A DNA stretch of 64,000 nt from JANLVI01 sp031363915 (GTDB taxonomy: Bacteria > Vulcanimicrobiota > Vulcanimicrobiia > Vulcanimicrobiales > Vulcanimicrobiaceae), in assembly GCA_031363915.1 (NCBI GenBank), contig JANLVI010000010.1, positions 124,001-188,000 of the forward strand. Direction: 5' to 3'. Positions 24,916 through 33,780 of this stretch are shown here, in pieces. A model generated the notes under the pieces. It searched no databases. It saw only the letters and a list, made by a program, of their open reading frames with translations, and was not told where the DNA came from. The first letter of the stretch is position 1, and each line of letters begins with the position of its first letter. Position numbers and translations under genes: made by a program.

Positions 24916-25400
24916 TTCTCCGCGACGAGCGAGGCGACGATCCGATCGAGCTCCGCGTCTTGCGAATCACCGACGATCGTCTTACGCAAGACGCCGTGCC
25001 GATCGAAGAGCATCTGCGTCGGCCAGTATTGGGTCTCGTACGCATGCCAGATCGCCATGTCGTTATCGACCGCCACGGGCCACACGATGCCCTGGACTTT
25101 GAGATTCTCCACGACATTAGCGTGGTCGCGTTCGTACGCGGTCTCTGGCGTGTGGACGCCGATGATCTGCACGTCACCTGATGCATTGAGTTTCTTTAGA
25201 TTGGGCGTGACGTTCTTGCAGTTATAGCAGCCAAACGTGAACACATCGACGAGCACGACCTTGCCGCGCAGCGAGGCAGCCGTCGGATGACCGTTGATCC
25301 ACGATTTTGCCGAGAGCACAGGATCCAGGCTGGGGTCGGCGCGCGCGGAGGAGCCGGCCAAGGCGAAGATGGCGACGATCGCCGCAAGCACGCATTTCAT
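24912..25400 (-). CDS. TlpA-like exported thioredoxin
   Basis: 162 aa from the ATG at 25400, giving a signal peptide 'MKCVLAAIVAIFALAGSSARA'. The mature protein has a thioredoxin fold with the redox motif C-Y-N-C in 'LVDVFTFGCYNCKNVTPNLKKL', the cis-Pro loop 'YWPTQMLFDRHG', and 'GVHTPETAYERDHANVVENLKVQGIVWPVAVDNDMAIWHAYETQ', which resembles DipZ/TlpA C-terminal domains. It probably reduces disulfides in the periplasm, for example in cytochrome c or CuA maturation. Convergent with the lipoprotein, sharing the terminator region. Confidence 0.88.
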   Translation of the reverse strand: MKCVLAAIVAIFALAGSSARADPSLDPVLSAKSWINGHPTAASLRGKVVLVDVFTFGCYNCKNVTPNLKKLNASGDVQIIGVHTPETAYERDHANVVENLKVQGIVWPVAVDNDMAIWHAYETQYWPTQMLFDRHGVLRKTIVGDSQDAELDRIVASLVAEK

Positions 25401-25516
25401 GGCGCCATTGTATGCCTTCGTACGTGCCAATGCGTGTAGGGATGCTTACGCAATTCTTAACGAGGGCTCAACACAAAACGATAAACACTCGCGAGAAGGC
25501 ACCGTTGCTTCTTATC

Positions 25517-25875
25517 ATGGCCTTCGATGCAGAACGACACGAACTCGAGATCCAAATCGGCGACGCGCTCACCGTTCACGGTGCGTGGATCGACCAAGCG
25601 GTCGCGGTCGCTCGCGGGGCGCACGCTCAAAAAAGCCATGAAATCACAATGCGCGAGGACGCCTGCACCTTCAGTCAGCGGCTGAGTTTTGGCTGGCCAA
25701 AGCGCGCCACGCAACGTTCCACCGCCACGCCACGATGATCCTCAATGCGGCCAAGCGCAACGACCCGAGCCTCCGTGCGATGGTGGGCAGCGCGACCGCC
25801 TTTGGCGAGAATGCAATGCAGTTGCGCGCAACCCTCCACGATTGGATGCAACTGGCCTTCCGCCGCGCGAGCTAA
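25517..25875 (+). pseudogene. Possible frameshifted small gene, no family recognised
   Basis: Two frames read on from one another. Frame one, from ATG 25517, gives 'MAFDAERHELEIQIGDALTVHGAWIDQAVAVARGAHAQKSHEI' and then loses protein-like character. Near 25670 a second frame continues with 'AAEFWLAKARHATFHRHATMILNAAKRNDPSLRAMVGSATAFGENAMQLRATLHDWMQLAFRRAS' to a TAA at 25875. Together they would make an all-helical protein of about 115 aa. Either one frameshift broke it, or the short first frame is a separate gene. I recognise no family. Confidence 0.4.
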
Positions 25876-25909
25876 CGCCGTCGGCGCGACTCGCTCGCCT
25901 CGACTCGCA

Positions 25910-26546
25910 CCGCGGGGAAAGGTGCGGCATCATCCGGGTGCATATGCAGGGACTTTGGCCGCGGAGTCGTTCATCGACGAACTCGCGCGCGCCACGGGCA
26001 AAGATCCAGTCGCGTTTCGCGCGGCGATGCTCCCGGCTGATTCACGCGCACGCAACGTGCTCGATACCGCAGCAAAACGCGCCAAATGGTCGACCAAACC
26101 CGTTGCGGGAACGCGCGCGCGGCGTTGCGATGATCGCGTGGGCCGGATCGACTGCGGCCCTCATCGCTGAGGTGTCGATGCCCAAAGCCGGCCACATCGT
26201 CGTGCACAAACTCACGTGCGCGGCGGACTGCGGTCACTCGATCAACCTCGACGGACTCGAAGCGCAAATGATGGGCGCGATGAACTTCGGACTCTCGGCC
26301 GCACTCAAAGGCAAGATCACCTTTGAAAACGGCAGCGTCCAGCAAGGGAATTACGACACCTACGATGTGCTGCGTCACCGAGAAGCGCCAGCGATCGATA
26401 TCGCGATCGTCAAAAGCTCAGAAAAACCCACGGGCGCGGGCTAATTCGGCACGCCGCCGGTGGCAGCCGCCGTCGGAAACGCGCTCTTCGCCCTCACCGG
26501 CAAACGCTATCGCAGCATCCCGCTGACCGAAGCAACGCTCGCCTGA
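25910..26546 (+). pseudogene. Remnant of molybdenum hydroxylase large subunit (IorB/aldehyde-oxidase type)
   Basis: The C-terminal end of an isoquinoline-1-oxidoreductase-beta-like protein can be read across two frames. Frame one gives 'PGAYAGTLAAESFIDELARATGKDPVAFRAAML...LDTAAKRAKW'. A frameshift around 26105-26125 moves to 'RGVAMIAWAGSTAALIAEVSMPKAGHIVVHKLTCAADCGHSINLDGLEAQMMGAMNFGLSAALKGKITFENGSVQQGNYDTYDVLRHREAPAIDI'. An in-frame TAA at 26442 interrupts the conserved 'GxGExGTPP' stretch (read as GAG-stop-FGTPP), after which the frame stays open to 26546 ('PPVAAAVGNALFALTGKRYRSIPL'). About 500 N-terminal residues and the 2Fe-2S small subunit are missing. A decayed fragment, clearly not functional. 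Confidence 0.85.
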
Positions 26547-26597
26547 ATGCATCAGGCTCTTCATCGTCCCGATGGAAAGCGGCGCGCGATCGCGGAG

Positions 26598-29384
26598 TTA
26601 GATCCGACGTGTCAACGAAACCGTCACGGTCGTTGGCAAGAGACCGGCCTGTTGGACACCTTGATTCGCGGCTTGATCGAGTCCCGTTGCATCGGTGCCG
26701 AATCGGTTCTCCGCAATAAACGGTGCGTTGCCGTACGTGTAGTACTGCGAATGCACCTGGTTGAAAACGTTGAGGATGCCGACGTTGACAACCGTGTTTT
26801 TGCCGAAACGCTGCGAGAGGCTCGCGTTGCTGTAATTGAACGCAGGTCGAGTATAGGGATTGTTGTCGCCAAGGAAGATCGTATCAAGGCGGATTTCGGT
26901 GCTGTGGCGGCTGCTGTAGTCAAGGCCGATGCTGCCTTTGTGGAGCGGAAGTCCCTGGATCTGAGCACCGTTGATGTCGAACACGTTGCGCTTGAGAATC
27001 GTATCGGGAAGATCGTTGTAGACGCCCGACTGGATATTGTACGAGTAGTCCGCGTAAAACGCTCGGTTCAAACGCGCGCGGCCCGAGAGCTCGACGCCCT
27101 TGAAGCGAGCAGTTGCTGCGTTGTAGTTCGTAGTCACGGCGAGGTTTGCAAGCGTCGGCACCGCGCCACCGCAGAACTGACCGTAGCGCAGGTTGTACGC
27201 TGCGAGCAGGTCTGATGGGATCGCGCCCGCACCGAGAACCGAGACCGGCAATGAACCGCCGAAGATACGATTCTTTTCACTCGCGGAGTAGAAGTCGATC
27301 TGAATCACCGAGTCGTTCCCGAAGCGGTGGCCGTAACCGAACTCGAGGTCGTTCGACTGTTCGGGCTGGAGCGTCGAGTTCGCGGTCGAGCCCACACTCG
27401 TGATACCGCCGCACTTGAATGTGATGTTGGTCGGCGTCGTGTTGAGTGAGGGTGCCCCGCTCGTCAGATTCGGCGAGGGTTCACCGTCGGAGCGGCCGCC
27501 GGTGAGACGAAACACGTCCGAGGGCGTCGAGCGGAACACGACCGAAAGACGCGGGTCGAACGTCGTCTTGCCAGTCACCGAGCTGTGCTTGAGCCAGCCA
27601 TTCAGGTACAGGCTGGTCTTGTCCGTCGCTTTGTAATCGTCGCGAACGAAGAAGTTGCTGTTGACCTGGCTGTAGTTCGCGATCGGACGAATCGTGAACG
27701 TCGCCGGATTTCCGTTGAGACCATTTTTGTCAAATTGCGATTGGGCAATGACCTGGTGCTGAACGTAGTAGCCGAAGCCAAGATCGTTCTTATCGGTCGT
27801 GATGTCATCGCTGATCAGCGCGCCCGTCGTTGTGTAAATGTCGGTATGGAAACCGCCGGTAAACTTCGTCGAGGTCGGGAAGATCGCCGCGCACGCCGCA
27901 ACCTGGTCGCAGGTCGGGCCCGAGAGGCTGCGATTATAGTCGGTCGTGTAACGGTTGGTGAACCCGTCGACCGAGACGAGATTTTTTCCGAGGAGCGAAG
28001 CGACGCGCGCATGGAAGTCGTCCACGCGGTGCGCCTGCCATGGTCCCTGGCCGCCGCCGGCAAGACCCGCGGTTTTTTGGGCATATTGTTGAGACGTAAT
28101 GCAAGCGGGCCCGGCATTCGTATTTACCGCGACGGTATTCGGACACGTGATGAGCGCGTTACCGTTCGAATCGTTGATGGTCGTCGCCCCATTACCCGCC
28201 GCGATGTTGCTGTTTGCGGTGTAGAGCTGGTAATCATAGGTGAAGTAGCAATTGTCGCCGTTGCCGCTCTTATCGCTCCATGAGTTTGCCGAGAGCGCCG
28301 AGACGGTAACCTGCGTCTTGTCATTGACGTCGTATTTTAGTTTAAGAAGATCGTTGCGGAGAACATAGTTGCCCGAGTACTCCTGCGAGGTCGCAACGAC
28401 GTTGGCGTTCGAAATATCGTTCGCGAGCAGGCCTGGATTCACGACGTTTTTCGTGGGTTGGTATGGACCATAGGCGCCGAGCACGCCATGCACGATCGCG
28501 TATCCAAGTTTACCATTGAGCGTACCGGTTGCCTGAAGGACCGTTTTCGCGATCCCTTGATTGCCGAAGCCCTGGGTAATAAAAAACTGGCGATCTCGCG
28601 TCGGGTTGATCGATTGGAGGTCGACCGTTCCGCCGATCGAGTCCGTACCGTAGAGGCCGAGGGCACCAGAGCCAAAGGTGACACGGGTTTCGCCGATCGC
28701 GAACGACGGTGAGTCTTGGTAATCGAAGCCGCCGCTGCCGGGACCGAACGGTCCAACGGGATGGCCATCGATGAGCGTTTGCGTTTCGCTGGCGCCGAAG
28801 CCACGAATATTGATCGAGAGGCCGTCACCAATTGACGAGCTCAAGCCGCCGACGTTGACGCCCGGCAGCGTATTGAGCGCATCGCCGATGCGAACGTAGC
28901 CTTCTTTGCTGAGTAAATCGCTAAAGATGCTTTGCGAGATCGTCGTCGCAGTCGAAACCGACGCGCGGCCGCTTAACGCGCTCACGCGCCCGATTTCTTT
29001 GAGGTCGCCATTCTGGGTCGTCGCGCGTGCTAGTGCTACGCTGAACGCCTGCGTGGCGATGCCTGCCGTCAGCGCAACGTTATCACTGCGAGCTCCCTGG
29101 TAGCCTTCGGCGCGGACTTCAATGCGATAGATGCCCGGAGCCTGATTCGTGAACGCGAATGTGCCGTTCGCGGCCGACTTCGTTTCAGAGACTTCTTTAT
29201 CGCCTTGAAAGAGTGTGATCGTGGCATTCGCAATTGCGACGCCGCCGGCTTGGTCGATCAGCGAGCCCGAAATCGAGACGGCTGCTTGCGTCTGTGCGCT
29301 CGCGGCAACCGCCATCGACGCAACCATCGACGTCACCAAGCTCAGCGCGCAAACGAGTGACGCCAAGCGTGTATGGATAGGCAT
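26598..29384 (-). CDS. TonB-dependent outer-membrane receptor with carboxypeptidase-regulatory-like domain
   Basis: 928 aa from the ATG at 29384 (GGGGGA six nt upstream). Signal peptide to about residue 33 ('...SMAVAASAQT'). Residues ~36-125 form a carboxypeptidase-regulatory-like beta-sandwich ('GSLIDQAGGVAIANATITLFQGDKEVSETKSAANGTFAFTNQAPGIYRIEVRAEGY'). The plug follows ('IGDALNTLPGVNVGGLSSSIGDGLSINIRGFGASETQTLIDGHPVGPFG...GALGLYGTDSIGGTVDLQS'), then a large barrel ending 'LPTTVTVSLTRRI'. The substrate could be a siderophore, another metal complex or an oligomer; nothing nearby decides. Single gene with its own upstream region. Confidence 0.93.
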   Translation of the reverse strand: MPIHTRLASLVCALSLVTSMVASMAVAASAQTQAAVSISGSLIDQAGGVAIANATITLFQGDKEVSETKSAANGTFAFTNQAPGIYRIEVRAEGYQGARSDNVALTAGIATQAFSVALARATTQNGDLKEIGRVSALSGRASVSTATTISQSIFSDLLSKEGYVRIGDALNTLPGVNVGGLSSSIGDGLSINIRGFGASETQTLIDGHPVGPFGPGSGGFDYQDSPSFAIGETRVTFGSGALGLYGTDSIGGTVDLQSINPTRDRQFFITQGFGNQGIAKTVLQATGTLNGKLGYAIVHGVLGAYGPYQPTKNVVNPGLLANDISNANVVATSQEYSGNYVLRNDLLKLKYDVNDKTQVTVSALSANSWSDKSGNGDNCYFTYDYQLYTANSNIAAGNGATTINDSNGNALITCPNTVAVNTNAGPACITSQQYAQKTAGLAGGGQGPWQAHRVDDFHARVASLLGKNLVSVDGFTNRYTTDYNRSLSGPTCDQVAACAAIFPTSTKFTGGFHTDIYTTTGALISDDITTDKNDLGFGYYVQHQVIAQSQFDKNGLNGNPATFTIRPIANYSQVNSNFFVRDDYKATDKTSLYLNGWLKHSSVTGKTTFDPRLSVVFRSTPSDVFRLTGGRSDGEPSPNLTSGAPSLNTTPTNITFKCGGITSVGSTANSTLQPEQSNDLEFGYGHRFGNDSVIQIDFYSASEKNRIFGGSLPVSVLGAGAIPSDLLAAYNLRYGQFCGGAVPTLANLAVTTNYNAATARFKGVELSGRARLNRAFYADYSYNIQSGVYNDLPDTILKRNVFDINGAQIQGLPLHKGSIGLDYSSRHSTEIRLDTIFLGDNNPYTRPAFNYSNASLSQRFGKNTVVNVGILNVFNQVHSQYYTYGNAPFIAENRFGTDATGLDQAANQGVQQAGLLPTTVTVSLTRRI

Positions 29385-29446
29385 AGTCCCCCAACTGGTA
29401 AGCATATGTAACGACCTCACCCTATGAGGGAAGTCTTAAGTCCGAG

Positions 29447-29920
29447 TTAACGGGTGACCAAGAAATCCTTAATTTTCGGCATTACGACGCGCGGCAGGGT
29501 TTCGTCATCCATGAGTTCGTTTTGCCCGATCTCCTCGTTTGCGTAAAGCGTAAACGCCGTCAGCGCGTACACCTCCGAGGCGGAAAGCGCGGATTTCCGA
29601 TCGGGCGGCATCGCGCGGCGGATATAATCGAAAACGGTTGTCGCGTACGGCCACCGGTCCGGTGCGAGTCGCACTGCCTCACCGTGACAGCGCGTGCACG
29701 TCGCGGCAAATATCCGCGCGCCCTCGAGCGGCGTCCCCGAGCCCGCGGGAAGGCCACGGCCCTCAGGTGAGACATCGATGTCGACCCGCGCGACCGTGTG
29801 TCCATCGGCCGTTGCACCGAGGCCGAACGGACCGTGCGGCGGCTCGGGCGCACGCGTGCATCCGCCCAAGGCGAGCACGAATACGACGAGGGCTGCCTTA
29901 CGCAACCGTGACCGATCCAT
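29447..29920 (-). CDS. soxD: SoxD/SorB-like monoheme cytochrome c, lipoprotein
   Basis: 157 aa from the ATG at 29920, overlapping the SoxC-like gene by 23 nt. A lipoprotein leader ends in LGGC (Cys21). The mature part reads 'PFGLGATADGHTVARVDIDVSPEGRGLPAGSGTPLEGARIFAATCTRCHG', with heme site CTRCH at 75-79, then 'RWPYATTVFDYIRRAMPPDRKSALSASEVYALTAFTLYANEEIGQNELMDDETLPRVVMP', which follows the SoxD cytochrome domain closely, including the distal-Met loop. It is the electron-accepting partner of the molybdenum subunit encoded just upstream. Only one heme domain is present, whereas SoxD of model organisms has two. Confidence 0.85.
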   Translation of the reverse strand: MDRSRLRKAALVVFVLALGGCTRAPEPPHGPFGLGATADGHTVARVDIDVSPEGRGLPAGSGTPLEGARIFAATCTRCHGEAVRLAPDRWPYATTVFDYIRRAMPPDRKSALSASEVYALTAFTLYANEEIGQNELMDDETLPRVVMPKIKDFLVTR

Positions 29921-31067
29921 CGGTACCGATGTGCCACGCGGCGATCGCGTTAACGTGGTAGCGCAAGGCCGGCCCGCGCGCGGCGACGAGCGCGTCGAGC
30001 GTGGGCTGCACTGCGCCAGTCTCGTCTTTTGCACGACTCGCGATCTTGAGCGGCGCGTCGGCAAAACGCAGCGGGAACGTAAACCGCGTAAAACTTTTCG
30101 CGAGAACCAGCGGATCGAGGGTCGCATGCGTCCACGTCGCGCCGCCGTCCACGCTCACCTCGACACTCGCGATTTTCCCGCGACCACTCCATGCAAAGCC
30201 GCGTCCTTCCGTGAAACCGCCGCGCAGACGGTCGCCTGGCGACGGCGAGGTAATGACGGATTTTACGTCCATCACGAAATCGAATAGGCGAATTTTTCCA
30301 TCGGGGCCGGGCTGCGTGTACTGCGCGGTCTCCTCACGTGAATACACAGGCCCCGTGACGAGCTTGATGCGGCGCACCCACTTGACGTTTGCGGAGCCTT
30401 CGAAACCGGGGACGAGTAAACGCAGCGGATAGCCTTGTTCGGGACGCAGCATCTCGCCATTTTGACCGTAGACGAGCAGTGCGTCCTCGATTGCGGCAAG
30501 CGGAATGCTGCGATCGTAGGCCGCCCCGTCCGCGCCTTCGACAACCAGCCATTTGGCCCGCGCATCTATGCCTGCTTCTTCGAGGACCAGTCCCAGTGGA
30601 ACACCGGTCCACGCGCAACACGAAACGAGGCCGTGCGAGAATTGCACGCCCGTCCCCAGTATCTCCGACCCGCGTGCCGAGTTTCCGCTGCATTCGAGAA
30701 AATGCACGCGTTCAGCCGATGGAAACCGCATGAGATCGGCAAGCGAAAACGTCAGCGGTTTTGCGACTAGGCCGTGCACGATCAAGCGATGTCGGCGTGG
30801 ATCGAGTGCCGGTATCCCGGCGTGCACGCGCGTGAACGTCAGGCCGCTGGGCGTGATGATGCCGAGTTGTTGCGCGAGCGGCGTAAGCCCCGGCGTCGGC
30901 ACGCCGCGCGGCAGTCGCACGACGGATCGTTCAAATGCGGACGGCGAACCGTACGCAGCGATCGGGACTTGCATCGATTGCTCGCGCGGTACGGCAGCAC
31001 GAGCAGGGAGAGCGGCGATCACAGTCGCACCCGGCACGGCAGTTATGAGGAAATCGCTGCGCTTCAT
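29898..31067 (-). CDS. soxC: SoxC-like sulfite/sulfane dehydrogenase, molybdopterin subunit
   Basis: 389 aa from the ATG at 31067 (GGAGAG upstream). The leader 'MKRSDFLITAVPGATVIAALPARAA' looks like a weak Tat signal. The molybdenum Cys is in 'RVHFLECSGNSARG' (about Cys126). Other sulfite-oxidase-family marks: 'LGIITPSGLTFTRVHAGIPALDPRRHRLIVHGLV', 'LEEAGIDARAKWLVVEGADGAAYDRSIPL', 'YGQNGEMLRPEQGYPLRLLVPGFEGSANVKWVRRIKL' and a C-terminal Mo-co dimerisation domain with 'GFAWSGRGKIASVEVSVDGGATW'. These match SoxC most closely. With SoxD it would oxidise sulfur-level intermediates or sulfite in the periplasm. The rest of the sox system is not in this window. Confidence 0.9.
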   Translation of the reverse strand: MKRSDFLITAVPGATVIAALPARAAVPREQSMQVPIAAYGSPSAFERSVVRLPRGVPTPGLTPLAQQLGIITPSGLTFTRVHAGIPALDPRRHRLIVHGLVAKPLTFSLADLMRFPSAERVHFLECSGNSARGSEILGTGVQFSHGLVSCCAWTGVPLGLVLEEAGIDARAKWLVVEGADGAAYDRSIPLAAIEDALLVYGQNGEMLRPEQGYPLRLLVPGFEGSANVKWVRRIKLVTGPVYSREETAQYTQPGPDGKIRLFDFVMDVKSVITSPSPGDRLRGGFTEGRGFAWSGRGKIASVEVSVDGGATWTHATLDPLVLAKSFTRFTFPLRFADAPLKIASRAKDETGAVQPTLDALVAARGPALRYHVNAIAAWHIGTDGSVTVA

Positions 31068-32583
31068 CATTCTCTCCGCGGTCCGCGCGTCGCTCGTGTG
31101 TGCGCTATGCGCCGCGCCGGTGGCGACTACGTTCGCAGAACCACCGCGGTTTGCCCTCGCGCACCATTCGGTTTCGACGACGAACACAAACGCACAACGA
31201 GAGTTTGACGAAGGCCTCACCCTCATTTACGCATTCAATCCGGAAGAGGCGACGTTCCATTTTCAGGCGGCGGCGCGCAGCGATTCGCGTCTAGCGATGG
31301 CGTACTGGGGCATCGCCCTTGCCGCGGGGCCTAACGTCAACACCATCTACGATCTGCGGCGCGCGGCGATCGGACGCGCAGCGATCGCCCAAGCGCAGTC
31401 GTTGCCTGCATCGCTCGCCGAACGCCGCTACATCGCCGCGCTCGCGCATCGTTACACCGCGCAGAACGACGCGCAGGTCTTCCCTGCGCAGGTCGCCTAT
31501 GCGGATGCAATGCGGGTGCTCGTACGCAGCGATGCAAGCGATATCGATGCGAGCGTGCTCTGCGCCGAAAGCCTGATGGATCTCACGCCGCTCGACATGT
31601 GGCACGGCGCGCAGCCCAACTCGTATACGCGCGAAGTCATCGGGCTCTTGCAGACGGCGCTCGCCCGCGATCCCGATCAGCTCGGTGCTAACCACTACCT
31701 CATTCACGCCTACGAAGACGCCCCCGACCCGCAGGCGGCACTCGGCGCGGCGCGCCATCTCGCCACAATTGATCTTCCGCCAGGTGCCGAACATCTCGCG
31801 CATATGCCCGCGCACATTTTCACCCGCGTCGGCAATTTTGATGCGGCGATTCGTGCCAGTTTGCGCGCGATCGCGCTGTTCTCGCGCTATATGCCGCAGG
31901 AGCATAGCGACGTTCACAACGGCTATGAGCACCACGACTACCAGGTGCTTGGTTTTGCGTACGCGATGTCGGGCCAGTGGTCGAAAGCCCGCGCCAACGC
32001 AGCGGTCGTCGCGCAACAAGTCAACGACTCAGGTGCTGCTGTCGAGACGTATCTGCGTTTTCATAAATGGCGCGAGTTGATCGCGCTACCCGCCCCCGCG
32101 CAGCGGGGACTACGGTACCGCTTCGCGTTGGCGCTCGCGGCGGCAAACTCTCGCGATCTCGGACCGGCACGCGTGCTCATTGCCGCGATCGATATTGCGC
32201 ACGACGCCGAACCGCGCACGGGGATCGCGCGCGCACAGCTCGTGGCGGCAATCGACATCGCCGAGCATCACCCGGACGCTGCGATCGGCGAACTCAAGCG
32301 CGCGGTCATCTTCGAGGACGGGTTAGCTTTAAAAGAACCGCCGGCCTGGTACTATCCGATCCGCGAGACGCTCGGCGCACGACTTGCTCTCGCGGGGAAA
32401 TCGCGCGAAGCAGCAGCCGTTTTCGACGAAGATCTCAAACGCAATCCGAACAACCCGCGTTCGCTCTTCGGACTCTCGCAAGCGCTCGGATCGATCGACC
32501 GCACGCGCGCCGCACGAGCCGCAAGCGCATTTCACGCCGCTTGGTCGCATGCAGACGTTCGATTGACGCTCAACGACCTCTGA
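31045..32583 (+). CDS. Exported TPR protein
   Basis: 512 aa from the ATG at 31045; this start lies inside the divergent SoxC-like gene, so the two coding regions overlap head to head by 23 bp. A later GTG (31096) is possible. A signal peptide ('LRFIILSAVRASLVCALCAAPVATTFA') precedes TPR-like helices: 'AQREFDEGLTLIYAFNPEEATFHFQAAARSDSRLAMAYWGIALAAGPNVN', 'ALARDPDQLGANHYLIHAYEDAPDPQAALGAARHLATIDLPPGAEHLAHMPAHIFTRVGNFDAAIRASLRAI', and C-terminal repeats. The His-rich 'NHYLIHAYED...AEHLAHMPAHIF' core is typical of a family of TPR proteins of unknown role often found beside oxidases or copper genes. Probably periplasmic. Confidence 0.8.
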   Translation: MRKSLRFIILSAVRASLVCALCAAPVATTFAEPPRFALAHHSVSTTNTNAQREFDEGLTLIYAFNPEEATFHFQAAARSDSRLAMAYWGIALAAGPNVNTIYDLRRAAIGRAAIAQAQSLPASLAERRYIAALAHRYTAQNDAQVFPAQVAYADAMRVLVRSDASDIDASVLCAESLMDLTPLDMWHGAQPNSYTREVIGLLQTALARDPDQLGANHYLIHAYEDAPDPQAALGAARHLATIDLPPGAEHLAHMPAHIFTRVGNFDAAIRASLRAIALFSRYMPQEHSDVHNGYEHHDYQVLGFAYAMSGQWSKARANAAVVAQQVNDSGAAVETYLRFHKWRELIALPAPAQRGLRYRFALALAAANSRDLGPARVLIAAIDIAHDAEPRTGIARAQLVAAIDIAEHHPDAAIGELKRAVIFEDGLALKEPPAWYYPIRETLGARLALAGKSREAAAVFDEDLKRNPNNPRSLFGLSQALGSIDRTRAARAASAFHAAWSHADVRLTLNDL

Positions 32584-32601
32584 AGCGCGGGAAACCGTTC
32601 T

Positions 32602-33513
32602 TTAGGGTTTGAGCGAGAAGCGCTGGACGAAGTCGCCTTCGCCTTTCGGTGACGCCCACACGACCCAGATGTTTTTCGTTTTGGCATCGATCGCAATCGT
32701 GTGGATACCGGGGGCGACCATCAGATCGGCAACTTTGAGCGGTGCACCTTTGGCGCTGGTCTTGAACACGGTGACGGTGCCGCCTGCGGCGCATGCGAGC
32801 AGGTGCGAGGCCTGATCGAGGTCGCACTGGTCGATGCCCTTGGGGGCTTCGGTCTGATAGAGCTTCTTGAGATCTTGCGAGTAGACGCTCATGACACCGT
32901 TGCCCGCGATGATGACTTGTTTGTAGCCGGCATCGTACTGCAACGGGTGGTTGTTGGTCATCTCGGGCGTCTTCACGTCCGCTTTGACGGTAAGTGTTTT
33001 CGGATCGACCGACACGAGTTCGGCGGTGTTGGCGATATTCTGATACACGTCGTGGGTCTGCGGATCGACGGCCAAGTACTCGGGCTTATGACCCGGGAGC
33101 ATAACGACACCGATCTGCTTCATCGTTTTGGCATCGATCACGAAGATTCGCGTGCCGTCGTCTTCATCGGCGTAAATGTGGCCGTTGGATGCATCATACG
33201 CGATCGCATCGATGATGCCGTCGACTTTGACTGAGCGCGTGACCTTGAGCGTGGCCGGATCGATCTCCGAGACGCTCTGGTCGTCGCCGTTTCCGGTGTA
33301 GACCGTGCCACTGGCCGGGTCGAAGGCGACACCGTGCATCGGGCCAACGCGAACCTGACCCACGATCGCGCCGCTATCGGCATCGACGACGAGCAGGCTA
33401 CGGTAGCCGCCGTGAGCGGCGTACACGCGGCGGTGAAGTGCATCGACGGTGACGTAATCAAAGCCGCCGGAGACCGGAACGGATTGCGGAGGGGCGATCG
33501 GAACGATCGGCAT
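32602..33513 (-). CDS. YncE-like beta-propeller protein
   Basis: 303 aa from the ATG at 33513; an in-frame TTG at 33552 would add 13 residues. Seven-bladed (YVTN/YncE-type) repeats are obvious: 'VDALHRRVYAAHGGYRSLLVVDADSGAIVGQVRVGPMHGVAFDPASGTVYTGNGDDQSVSEIDPATLKVTRSVKVDGIIDAIAYDASNGHIYADEDDGTRIFVIDAKTMKQI' and so on. No signal peptide with either start, which is unusual because most relatives are exported. No catalytic residues. It may act as a binding scaffold; the function is unknown. It converges with the TPR gene. Confidence 0.82.
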   Translation of the reverse strand: MPIVPIAPPQSVPVSGGFDYVTVDALHRRVYAAHGGYRSLLVVDADSGAIVGQVRVGPMHGVAFDPASGTVYTGNGDDQSVSEIDPATLKVTRSVKVDGIIDAIAYDASNGHIYADEDDGTRIFVIDAKTMKQIGVVMLPGHKPEYLAVDPQTHDVYQNIANTAELVSVDPKTLTVKADVKTPEMTNNHPLQYDAGYKQVIIAGNGVMSVYSQDLKKLYQTEAPKGIDQCDLDQASHLLACAAGGTVTVFKTSAKGAPLKVADLMVAPGIHTIAIDAKTKNIWVVWASPKGEGDFVQRFSLKP

Positions 33514-33780
33514 GCGCGCTTTCTTTTTTAAGTGTTTGGGATGAAGAGCCAACCGACGCTATCGTACCAGACGCACGCAATCCCTTTTTACAGGAGACCC
33601 GCAGTTTAAGGCACGCTTAAGACGAATGCGAGCCGCTCGTTGTTGCTGATGCAGCAGTTTTTCCGCTACACGCGACGTGAGCGTCGGAGCCCTTGCTTTC
33701 ACGCCGCCGGACGGAACGTTCACACCTCGTTCTTCCCGCAGTCGTAGCCTGAATGTGCCACAAAGTTGGTAGGAGATACA

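Noticed and set aside
30553..31044. Upstream extension of the TPR gene frame
   Set aside because: It is antisense to the SoxC-like gene and has Ser/Arg-rich shadow composition; the signal peptide begins at 31045.
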